The translations under genes were made by a program, and so were the position numbers. Shown piece after piece: positions 45,381 through 53,128 of a DNA stretch of 64,000 nucleotides (the stretch's first letter is position 1; each line of letters begins with the position of its first letter). This stretch comes from Pengzhenrongella frigida. GTDB lineage: Bacteria; Actinomycetota; Actinomycetes; Actinomycetales; Cellulomonadaceae. Below the pieces are notes generated by a model. It saw only the letters and a list, made by a program, of their open reading frames with translations. It had not been told where the DNA came from and made no database searches. The stretch covers positions 62,001-126,000 of the forward strand of contig NZ_SDWW01000005.1 in NCBI RefSeq assembly GCF_004168625.1, written 5' to 3'.

Positions 45381-46341
45381 GCTACGAGCATTGCCGGTGC
45401 CGGACGGGCTCGCGGGGGAGCGGGTCGATGCCGGGCTCGCCCGGTTGCTCGGCCTGTCCCGGACCCGGGCCGCCGAGCTCGCCGCCGGCGGCGGCGTCCG
45501 GCTCGACGGGCGCACCATGGGCAAGTCCGACCGGCTCGTGCCGGGGGCCTGGCTCGAGGTCGACCTGCCCGACGCGCCAGGCGCGGACGCCGCGACGATC
45601 GCCATCGTCGCCGAGCCCGTGCCGGGGATGAAGATCGTGTACGACGACGACGACGTCGTGGTCGTCGACAAGCCCGTCGGGGTCGCGGCGCACCCGTCGC
45701 CCGGGTGGACCGGACCGACGGTCGTCGGCGCCCTGATCGCGGCCGGCTACCGGATCTCGACGTCGGGGGCGGCCGAACGGCAGGGCATCGTGCACCGGCT
45801 CGACGTCGGGACCTCCGGGCTGATGGTGGTCGCGAAGAGCGAGCACGCGTACACGGTGCTCAAGCGCGCGTTCAAGGAGCGCACGGTCGAGAAGATCTAC
45901 CACGCGCTCGTGCAGGGGCACCCGGAGCCGACGACCGGGACCATCGACGCCCCGATCGGGCGCCACCCCACCGCGGACTACCGGTTCGCGGTCATCGCGG
46001 ACGGCAAGCCGTCGATCACGCACTACGAGGTCCTCGAGATGTTCCCCGCGGCCTCGCTGGTCGAGGTGCACCTCGAGACGGGGCGCACGCACCAGATCCG
46101 CGTCCACTTCGCGGCGCTGCGCCACCCGTGCGTGGGCGACATCACGTACGGCGCGGACCCGACCCTCGCCAAGCGCACCGGCCTGCACCGGCAGTGGCTG
46201 CACGCGGTCAAGCTGGGCTTCGACCACCCCGCGACCGGGGAGCGGCTCGTGGTCACGAGCGAGTACCCGGACGACCTCACGGCCGGGCTGGACCGGATGC
46301 GCGAGCCGTACCGCGCCACCGATCGGGCCGCCGACCGCTGA
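45373..46341 (+). CDS. rluD: RluA/RluD-family pseudouridine synthase
   Basis: A 322-residue pseudouridine synthase. An N-terminal S4 domain (about residues 12-75: [32 protein letters not shown]) precedes the RluA catalytic domain with [17 protein letters not shown], where the catalytic aspartate is HRLD, and [19 protein letters not shown]. RluD-type enzymes modify 23S rRNA helix 69; the exact target cannot be read here. The GTG at 45373 overlaps the lspA end by 8 bases, a pairing seen across actinobacteria. Followed by a perfect hairpin. Confidence 0.95.
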   Translation: MAELRALPVPDGLAGERVDAGLARLLGLSRTRAAELAAGGGVRLDGRTMGKSDRLVPGAWLEVDLPDAPGADAATIAIVAEPVPGMKIVYDDDDVVVVDKPVGVAAHPSPGWTGPTVVGALIAAGYRISTSGAAERQGIVHRLDVGTSGLMVVAKSEHAYTVLKRAFKERTVEKIYHALVQGHPEPTTGTIDAPIGRHPTADYRFAVIADGKPSITHYEVLEMFPAASLVEVHLETGRTHQIRVHFAALRHPCVGDITYGADPTLAKRTGLHRQWLHAVKLGFDHPATGERLVVTSEYPDDLTAGLDRMREPYRATDRAADR

Positions 46342-46352
46342 TCGTCGTCGGG

Positions 46353-46383
46353 GGCCACCGCACGTGCGTGGGTGGCGGTGGCC
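46353..46383 (+). terminator. Hairpin between rluD and dnaE
   Basis: Perfect 9-base arms GGCCACCGC (46353-46361) and GCGGTGGCC (46375-46383) with a 13-base loop. Confidence 0.65.
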
Positions 46384-46399
46384 TGTCGGAGGGCTGACC

Positions 46400-46405
46400 T
46401 AGAAT
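46400..46405 (+). promoter_or_regulatory. -10 element of the dnaE promoter (leaderless)
   Basis: TAGAAT, 7 bases before the dnaE ATG, with no ribosome site between. Confidence 0.6.
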
Positions 46406-46412
46406 CCACCCC

Positions 46413-49400
46413 ATGCCGTCTTCCTCGTCCTCGGACTTTGTGAACCTGCACGTCCACACCGAGTACTCCATGCTCGACGGCGCCGCCCGTCTCGACGACC
46501 TGTTCACGGAGGTCAAGCGCCTCGGGCAGAAGTCCATCGCCATCACGGATCACGGGTTCCTGTTCGGTGCGTTCGACTTCTGGTCGAAGGCGAAGGCGCA
46601 CGGGATCCGGCCGGTCATCGGCGTCGAGGCGTACCTGACGCCCGGCACGAGCCGGCTCGACCGCACCCGCGTGAAGTGGGGCGAGGCGCACCAGTCCCGC
46701 GACGACGTCTCGGGTGGTGGCGCGTACACGCACCTGACGCTCTGGGCCAAGAACACCGCCGGGATGCACAACATGTTCCGGATGTCCTCGCTGGCCTCGC
46801 TCGAGGGGCAGCTGTACAAGCCCCGCATGGACCGTGACCTGCTGCAGCGCTACGGCAACGGCCTCATCGCGACCACCGGGTGCCCTTCGGGCGAGGTGCA
46901 GACCCGGCTGCGGCTCGGCCAGTTCGACGAGGCGGTGCGCGCGGCGGGGGAGTTCCAGGACATCTTCGGCAAGGAGAACTACTACGTCGAGCTGATGAAC
47001 CACGGGCTCGACATCGAGCAGCGGGTCGCCAAGGACCTGCTGCTCGTCGCTGAGGCGATCGGCGCGCCGCTGGTGGCGACGAACGACTCGCACTACACGA
47101 CCAAGGAAGACCACAGCGCGCACGAGGTGCTGCTGTGCGTGCAGTCCGGGTCGACGCTCGCGGACCCCAAGCGCTTCAAGTTCGACGCCGCGGACTTCTA
47201 CATCAAGAGCGGCGAGGAGATGCGGCGCACCTGGGCCGAGCTTCCGCAGGCGTGCGACAACACGCTGCTCATCGCCGAGCAGTGCGAGGTGACGTTCAAC
47301 ACCGACGTCAACTACATGCCGAACTTCCCGACCCCCCCGGGGGAGAACGAGGACTCGTGGTTCATCAAGGCCGTCGACGTCGGGCTGCACAACCGCTACC
47401 CGACCGGGATCCCGGACGACGTTCGCAAGCAGGCGGACTACGAGTCCGGGGTCATCACCGACCTCGGCTTCTCCGGGTACTTCCTCGTCGTCGCGGACTT
47501 CATCAACTGGGCCAAGGCGCAGGGGATCCGGGTCGGCCCGGGGCGCGGGTCGGCGGCCGGGTCGATGGCGTCCTACGCGATGGGCATCACCGAGCTCGAC
47601 CCGCTCGTGCACGGCCTGATCTTCGAGCGGTTCCTCAACCCCGAGCGCATCTCCTGGCCCGACGTCGACGTCGACTTCGACGAGCGCCGGCGGGGTGAGG
47701 TGATCCGGTACGTCTCGGAGAAGTACGGCGAGGAGAAGGTCGCCCAGATCGTCACCTTCGGGACGATCAAGGCCAAGCAGGCGCTCAAGGACGCCTCGCG
47801 CGTGCTCGGTTTCCCCTACGCGATGGGGGACAAGCTCACCAAGGCCATGCCGCCCGGCGTCATGGGCAAGGACATCCCGCTGTCGGGCATCTACGACCCC
47901 AAGCACCCGCGGTACGCCGAGGCGGACGGGTTCCGCCAGGTCGTGGCGAGCGACCCCGACGCGCAGCGCGTGGTGGAGACCGCCCGCGGCCTGGAGAACC
48001 TCAAGCGCCAGTGGGGGGTCCACGCCGCCGGCGTCATCATGTCCAGCGAGCCCCTGATCGACATCGTGCCGATCATGCGCCGCGAGCAGGACGGCGCGAT
48101 CATCACCCAGTTCGACCAGCCGACGTCCGAGGCGCTCGGGCTGATCAAGATGGACTTCCTGGGCCTGCGCAACCTCACGATCCTGGACGACGCGCTCGAG
48201 AACATCGTCGCGAACGGCAAGCCGGCCATCCGGGTCGAGGACCTTCCGCTGGACGACCCGGCGACCTACGCGCTCCTGGGACGCGGGGACACCCTGGGCG
48301 TGTTCCAGCTCGACGGCGGGCCGATGCGCGCCCTGCTGCGGCAGATGCACCCCGACAGCTTCGAGGACATCTCGGCCGTCATCGCGCTGTACCGGCCCGG
48401 TCCGATGGGCATGCAGTCGCACACCAACTACGCGCTGCGCAAGAACGGCCTGCAGGAGGTCGTGCCGATCCACCCCGAGCTGGTGGAGGCTCTCGAAGAC
48501 GTCGTCGGGATCACCCACGGGCTGATCGTCTACCAGGAGCAGGTGCAGAAGGCTGCGCAAAAGCTGGCCGGCTACACCCTCGGCCAGGCCGACCTGCTGC
48601 GCCGCGCGATGGGCAAGAAGAAGCAGTCGATCCTGGACAAGGAGTTCGTCCCGTTCCAGGCCGGGATGCGGGAGCGCGGGTACTCCGACGCCGCCGTCAA
48701 GGCCGTCTGGGACGTCCTGGTGCCGTTCGCCGGGTACGCCTTCAACAAGGCGCACTCGGCCGCCTACGGGGTGGTGTCGTACTGGACGGGCTATCTCAAG
48801 GCCAACTACCCGTCCGAGTACATGGCCGCGCTGCTGACCTCGGTGAAGGACGACAAGGACAAGTCCGCGCTCTACCTCGGCGAGTGCCGGCACATGGGCA
48901 ACTTCGTGCTGCCCCCGGACGTGAACTTCTCCTCGGCCAACTTCACCGCCGTCGGCACCGACATCCGGTTCGGGCTCACGGCGGTGCGCAACGTCGGCGC
49001 CAACGTGGTGGACGCCATCGTTGCGGCCCGCGAGGCCAAGGGCGCGTTCGAGTCGTTCACCGACTTCCTCGACAAGGTCCCGGCCGTCGTGTGCAACAAG
49101 CGCACGATCGAGTCGCTCATCAAGGCCGGTGCGTTCGACTCGCTCGGCCACACCCGTCGCGCGCTGCTGCTGGTGCACGAGCAGGCGGTCGAATCCGTGA
49201 TCGGGGTCAAGCGCAAGGAGGCCGAGGGCCAGTTCGACCTGTTCGCGGACTTCGGCGGCGACGGCGACGACGACGGGCTCTCGTTCAGCGTCGAGGTGCC
49301 CGACATCCCCGACTGGGACAAGAAGCAGCTGCTCGCGTTCGAGCGCGAGATGCTCGGCCTGTACGTCTCGGACCACCCGCTGTCCGGGCTCGAGCACGTG

Positions 49401-49952
49401 CTGTCGTCGGCCGCCGACACCTCGATCGCGCACCTGCTCGCCGACGAGGCCCGTCCCGACGGCTCGACGGTCGTGATCGCCGGTCTCATCACGTCCATGC
49501 AGCGCAAGATGTCCAAGCAGGGCAACCCCTGGGCCGCCGTCACCGTGGAAGACATGGAGGCCTCCGTCGAGATCATGTTCTTCGGGGAGACCTACCTCGC
49601 GTACTCGACCGTGCTGGCCGAGGACCAGGTCGTGGTGATCCGCGGCCGGGTCCGCCGGCGGGACGACACGATGCAGCTCCAGGCCATGGAGGTGTCCCTG
49701 CCCGACATCTCGGCGGTCGCCGACACCCCCGTGACGGTCTCGATGTCGGTGACGCGCTGCACGCCGCCCGTGGTCGAGCGGCTGCGGGAGGTCCTCGCGA
49801 GCCACCCGGGGGTCATCGAGGTCCACCTTCGCCTCACCAGCCCCGGTCGGGCGACGATCATGCGCCTCGAGGAGAGCCTGCGCGTGGAGCGCTCCCCGGC
49901 GCTGTTCGGCGACCTCAAGGCGCTGCTCGGCCCGACCTGTCTCGCGTCGTGA
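46413..49952 (+). CDS. dnaE: DNA polymerase III alpha subunit DnaE
   Basis: A 1179-residue replicative polymerase. The N-terminal PHP domain starts FVNLHVHTEYSMLDGAARLDDL (about residues 10-280), followed by palm and fingers with catalytic aspartates D417 and D419 in PDVDVDFDERRR and D581 in LIKMDFLGLRN. The helix-hairpin-helix region, an OB fold near residues 1020-1090 (STVVIAGLITSMQRK), and a short tail follow. Size and order match actinobacterial DnaE1, the main replicase, whose PHP domain can proofread. It is led by its own promoter. Confidence 0.98.
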   Translation: MPSSSSSDFVNLHVHTEYSMLDGAARLDDLFTEVKRLGQKSIAITDHGFLFGAFDFWSKAKAHGIRPVIGVEAYLTPGTSRLDRTRVKWGEAHQSRDDVSGGGAYTHLTLWAKNTAGMHNMFRMSSLASLEGQLYKPRMDRDLLQRYGNGLIATTGCPSGEVQTRLRLGQFDEAVRAAGEFQDIFGKENYYVELMNHGLDIEQRVAKDLLLVAEAIGAPLVATNDSHYTTKEDHSAHEVLLCVQSGSTLADPKRFKFDAADFYIKSGEEMRRTWAELPQACDNTLLIAEQCEVTFNTDVNYMPNFPTPPGENEDSWFIKAVDVGLHNRYPTGIPDDVRKQADYESGVITDLGFSGYFLVVADFINWAKAQGIRVGPGRGSAAGSMASYAMGITELDPLVHGLIFERFLNPERISWPDVDVDFDERRRGEVIRYVSEKYGEEKVAQIVTFGTIKAKQALKDASRVLGFPYAMGDKLTKAMPPGVMGKDIPLSGIYDPKHPRYAEADGFRQVVASDPDAQRVVETARGLENLKRQWGVHAAGVIMSSEPLIDIVPIMRREQDGAIITQFDQPTSEALGLIKMDFLGLRNLTILDDALENIVANGKPAIRVEDLPLDDPATYALLGRGDTLGVFQLDGGPMRALLRQMHPDSFEDISAVIALYRPGPMGMQSHTNYALRKNGLQEVVPIHPELVEALEDVVGITHGLIVYQEQVQKAAQKLAGYTLGQADLLRRAMGKKKQSILDKEFVPFQAGMRERGYSDAAVKAVWDVLVPFAGYAFNKAHSAAYGVVSYWTGYLKANYPSEYMAALLTSVKDDKDKSALYLGECRHMGNFVLPPDVNFSSANFTAVGTDIRFGLTAVRNVGANVVDAIVAAREAKGAFESFTDFLDKVPAVVCNKRTIESLIKAGAFDSLGHTRRALLLVHEQAVESVIGVKRKEAEGQFDLFADFGGDGDDDGLSFSVEVPDIPDWDKKQLLAFEREMLGLYVSDHPLSGLEHVLSSAADTSIAHLLADEARPDGSTVVIAGLITSMQRKMSKQGNPWAAVTVEDMEASVEIMFFGETYLAYSTVLAEDQVVVIRGRVRRRDDTMQLQAMEVSLPDISAVADTPVTVSMSVTRCTPPVVERLREVLASHPGVIEVHLRLTSPGRATIMRLEESLRVERSPALFGDLKALLGPTCLAS

Positions 49953-50347
49953 TCGCGCTCACGCCCGACCAGCTGGAGTTCGTCACGGTGCGGCACCTGG
50001 CGACCCTCACCACGGTGCGCCCGGACGGCACCCCGCACGTCGTGCCGGTGGCGTTCACCTGGGACGCCGACGCCGCTCGGGCCCGGATCACCACGCGGGT
50101 GACGTCCCACAAGGCGCGCACGGTCGAGCGGGGTGGCCCCGACGGCGCGCCGCTCCGGGCGGCGCTGTGCCAGTTCGAGGGCCAACGCTGGCTGACCTTG
50201 GAGGGGACGGTCACGCTGTCCCGTGATCCGGAGCTGATCGCGGTGGCCGTCGCGCGGTACGCGGACCGGTACCGACAGCTCGGTGAGCAGCCGGCGCGGG
50301 TCGTGCTGCACCTCGCGGTGGACAGGGTCATGGGAACCGTCCGCTGA
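49949..50347 (+). CDS. PPOX-class (pyridoxamine-oxidase-fold) oxidoreductase, probably F420- or flavin-dependent
   Basis: A 132-residue split-barrel protein: VRHLATLTTVRPDGTPHVVPVAFTWD at the start, then ITTRVTSHKARTVERGG, and RWLTLEGTVTLSRDPE. These are marks of the FMN/F420-binding PPOX family, in which actinobacterial members reduce small substrates with F420H2. The substrate is unknown. The GTG overlaps the dnaE stop as GTGA, so it is translated with dnaE, an unusual pairing for a small redox enzyme. Confidence 0.82.
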   Translation: MIALTPDQLEFVTVRHLATLTTVRPDGTPHVVPVAFTWDADAARARITTRVTSHKARTVERGGPDGAPLRAALCQFEGQRWLTLEGTVTLSRDPELIAVAVARYADRYRQLGEQPARVVLHLAVDRVMGTVR

Positions 50348-50353
50348 GCAGCA

Positions 50354-50380
50354 CCAGGGGCTAGGCGGGCCGGCCCCAGG
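50354..50380. terminator. Hairpin between convergent PPOX and S4 genes
   Basis: Arms CCAGGGGC (50354-50361) and GCCCCAGG (50373-50380) pair at 7 of 8 positions across an 11-base loop. Confidence 0.5.
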
Positions 50381-50381
50381 G

Positions 50382-50615
50382 TCAGGCGACCGACGCGCGG
50401 GCCGACCCGGTCGGGGTGTCGAGCTGGACGATGTCGCCGCGGTGCAGCTGACGGCCCCGGCGCGCCTCGGCCTCGCCGTTGACCGTGACCTCGTTGTCCA
50501 CCAGGAGCTCGCGCGCATGCGCGCCGGACTCGGCGAGCCCCGCCAGCTTGAGGAACTGGCCGAGCCGGATGATGTCGCCGGTGATCTGGACCGGGGTGAT
50601 CGAAGCGTCGTTCAT
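50382..50615 (-). CDS. S4-domain RNA-binding protein (YbcJ-like)
   Basis: A 77-residue protein that is almost entirely an S4 RNA-binding domain: IIRLGQFLKLAGLAESGAHARELLVDNEVTVNGEAEARRGRQL, the order seen in E. coli YbcJ. Such small S4 proteins are thought to bind structured RNA; the partner is unknown. The ATG has GATGAT 6 bases upstream, a possible weak -10. It is convergent with the PPOX gene and divergent from hisD. Confidence 0.85.
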   Translation of the reverse strand: MNDASITPVQITGDIIRLGQFLKLAGLAESGAHARELLVDNEVTVNGEAEARRGRQLHRGDIVQLDTPTGSARASVA

Positions 50616-50691
50616 GGGTCCATCATCCCTCGCGCACCGACCTGTCCGTCCCTCGTCGGTCGCTCTCGACCGCCGTCGGCCGCTGTCGACC

Positions 50692-50697
50692 TAGAAT
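50692..50697 (+). promoter_or_regulatory. -10 element of the hisD promoter (leaderless)
   Basis: TAGAAT, 6 bases before the hisD GTG, with no ribosome site. Confidence 0.6.
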
Positions 50698-50703
50698 TGC
50701 CCC

Positions 50704-52026
50704 GTGATTACCCGCCTCGACCTGCGTGGTCGCACCTTGTCCAACCGCGAGCTCGTCGCTGCCCTGCCGCGCGCCGCGGTGGACGTCGACGCGGCCACCC
50801 ATCTGGTGACCCCGATCCTCGATGCCGTCCGGACGCAGGGCGCCGCTGCGCTGCGCGACCTCGCCGAACGGTTCGACGGGGTGCGGCCCGTCCACCTGCG
50901 GGTGCCGCCCGAGGCCCTCGCCGGGGTGCTGGCCGGGCTCGCGCCCGAGGTCCGCGCCGCTCTCGAGGAGGCCATCCGGCGGGTGCGCGCGGTGCACGTC
51001 GCCCAGCGACCCGCGGACTTCCGGGTCGAGCTCGCCCCGGGTGCGGTCGTCCGTCAGCGCTGGGTCGCCGTCGGTCGGGTCGGGCTGTACGTCCCGGGCG
51101 GGCTCGCGGTCTACCCGTCGTCGGTCGTGATGAACGTCGTCGCCGCCCAGGAGGCGGGGGTGCCGTCGCTCGCTGTCGCCTCACCGCCGCAGCGGGAGAA
51201 CGGCGGCCTGCCGAACGCCACGGTGCTGGCCGCCTGCGCGCTGCTCGGGGTCGACGAGGTCTACGCCGTCGGCGGTGCTCAGGCGATCGCGATGTTCGCC
51301 TACGGCGCCGTCGGCTCGGAGCCGATCGACGGTGCGTGGCTGTGCGAGCCGGTCGACGTCATCACCGGCCCCGGGAACGTCTACGTCGCCGCCGCGAAGC
51401 GGCTGGTGCGCGGGATCGTCGGGATCGACTCCGAGGCGGGCCCGACCGAGATCGCGATCCTGGCCGACGCCGGCGCCGACCCGGTGCACGTCGCCGCGGA
51501 CCTGGTCAGCCAGGCCGAGCACGACCCGATGGCCGCCGCGGTTCTCGTGACCGACTCCGTCGAGCTCGCGGGCGCGGTCGAGGCCAAGCTCAAGGACCGG
51601 GTCGAGGGCACGCGGCACGCCGCCCGGGTGCTGATCGCGCTGTCCGGTCCGCAGTCGGCGATCGTGCTCGTCGACGACCTCGAGCAGGGGCTCGCCGTCG
51701 TCGACGCCTACGGTGCGGAGCACCTGGAGATCCAGACCGTGGGCGCCGCCGCGCTCGCAGAGCGGGTCCGCAGCGCCGGCGCGATCTTCGTGGGTCCGTA
51801 CTCGCCGGTGTCCCTCGGGGACTACATGGCCGGGTCCAACCACGTCCTGCCGACCGGCGGGTGCGCGCACTTCTCCAGCGGGCTCGGGGTGCACAGCTTC
51901 GTCAAGGCCGTCCAGGTGATCGAGTACGACTCCGCCGCGCTCGCCGAGGTCGCCGACCGGATCGTCGCGCTGGCGAACGCGGAGGACCTGCCCGCGCACG
52001 GCGAGGCCGTGCGGGCGCGGTTCTGA
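50704..52026 (+). CDS. hisD: Histidinol dehydrogenase HisD
   Basis: A 440-residue NAD- and Zn-dependent enzyme for the last two steps of histidine synthesis (histidinol to histidine). The core [63 protein letters not shown], and [13 protein letters not shown] are typical. The zinc ligands fall in SQAEHDP and [14 protein letters not shown]. The GTG is preceded by a leaderless -10. Unlike the usual actinobacterial order, hisC does not follow; oleA begins 80 bases downstream. Confidence 0.97.
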   Translation: MITRLDLRGRTLSNRELVAALPRAAVDVDAATHLVTPILDAVRTQGAAALRDLAERFDGVRPVHLRVPPEALAGVLAGLAPEVRAALEEAIRRVRAVHVAQRPADFRVELAPGAVVRQRWVAVGRVGLYVPGGLAVYPSSVVMNVVAAQEAGVPSLAVASPPQRENGGLPNATVLAACALLGVDEVYAVGGAQAIAMFAYGAVGSEPIDGAWLCEPVDVITGPGNVYVAAAKRLVRGIVGIDSEAGPTEIAILADAGADPVHVAADLVSQAEHDPMAAAVLVTDSVELAGAVEAKLKDRVEGTRHAARVLIALSGPQSAIVLVDDLEQGLAVVDAYGAEHLEIQTVGAAALAERVRSAGAIFVGPYSPVSLGDYMAGSNHVLPTGGCAHFSSGLGVHSFVKAVQVIEYDSAALAEVADRIVALANAEDLPAHGEAVRARF

Positions 52027-52105
52027 GCCGTGACCCGGCGCTGCACGTGACGTGGTGCGCCGTCGATGTGAGGATGGGGCCATTCCGAAGGGACAGGTGC
52101 ACCAC

Positions 52106-53128
52106 GTGAATGGGAACGCCACGATCCGGCACACGGGCACAGCCCTGCTCGCGATCACCGGGATGGAAGCGCCCGTCATCGTGCCGTCGACGGTGTTCGA
52201 CGAGCAGCTCGCGTCGAGCCTCAAGCGGCTGCGACTGCCGCGGGGCCTGCTCCAGCGGGTGGCAGGGGTGCACGAGCGCCGGTGGTGGGACGCGGACACC
52301 TCGTTCGACGATGCCGCGATCGCTGCGGGCGCCAAGGCGCTCGCCGAGGCGGGGGTCGACGCCGGCGACGTGGGCCTTCTCATCAACACGTCGGTCACCC
52401 GTGCCCACCTCGAGCCGTCGGTCGCGTCGCGGGTGCACGACGGGCTGGGCCTGTCCTCCGCCGCGATGAACTTCGACCTCACCAACGCATGTCTCGGCTT
52501 CGTCAACGGGCTGACGCTCGCGGCCGGACTGATCGACTCCGGTGCGATCCGGTACGCCGTGATCGTCGACGGTGAGGACGCGCAGGGGACGCAGGAGGCC
52601 ACCCTCGCGCGGCTGGGCGGGGCCGAGGCGACCCGGCAGGACTTCCTCGACGCGTTCGCCACCCTGACCCTCGGGTCGGGGGCGGCGGCCGCCGTGCTCG
52701 GCCCGGTCGCGGACCACCCGGGCGGTCACCGGCTGCTGGGCGGGGTCACGCGGGCCGCGACCCAGCACCACGACCTGTGCGTCGGCGGGATCGACGGGAT
52801 GCGGACCGACCCGGCGGGTCTGCTCGCCGGTGGGCTCGAGCTCGTGACGGCGGCCTGGCGCGAGGCCACGACCGACTGGGACTGGGCGCACCTGGACCGC
52901 TACGTGATGCACCAGGTCTCGCGCGTCCACGTGGACGCGATCGTCGAGGCCCTCGGGATCGACCGGGCCCGGGTCCCCGTGACGTTCCCGATGTTCGGCA
53001 ACGTCGGGCCCGCGTCCCTGCCGCTCACCCTGGCGGGCGAGGTCGACAGCCTCGCGACCGGCGACCGGGTGCTGTGCATGGGGGTGGGCTCGGGTCTCAA
53101 CACCGCGATGCTCGAGATCGAGTGGTGA
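52106..53128 (+). CDS. oleA: OleA, acyl-CoA head-to-head condensing thiolase
   Basis: A 340-residue thiolase-fold enzyme that joins two fatty acyl-CoAs to a 2-alkyl-3-oxoalkanoate, the first step of long-chain olefin synthesis. By spacing with Xanthomonas OleA (E117, C143, H285, N315), the likely active residues are E103, C129 (NACLGF), H269 (MHQVSR) and N299 (FGNVGP). The GTG at 52106 gives a start NGNATIRHTGTALL; an upstream in-frame GTG is less likely. OleA is a relative of FabH, but the E103 and partner genes mark it as OleA. Next gene overlaps by 4 bases. Confidence 0.93.
   Translation: MNGNATIRHTGTALLAITGMEAPVIVPSTVFDEQLASSLKRLRLPRGLLQRVAGVHERRWWDADTSFDDAAIAAGAKALAEAGVDAGDVGLLINTSVTRAHLEPSVASRVHDGLGLSSAAMNFDLTNACLGFVNGLTLAAGLIDSGAIRYAVIVDGEDAQGTQEATLARLGGAEATRQDFLDAFATLTLGSGAAAAVLGPVADHPGGHRLLGGVTRAATQHHDLCVGGIDGMRTDPAGLLAGGLELVTAAWREATTDWDWAHLDRYVMHQVSRVHVDAIVEALGIDRARVPVTFPMFGNVGPASLPLTLAGEVDSLATGDRVLCMGVGSGLNTAMLEIEW

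Noticed and set aside
46023-49826. A 1267-codon open frame on the minus strand opposite dnaE
   Set aside because: It is a shadow of dnaE in a GC-rich genome: its residues are biased to R, G, D, H and V with no motif, while the plus strand encodes a complete DnaE.
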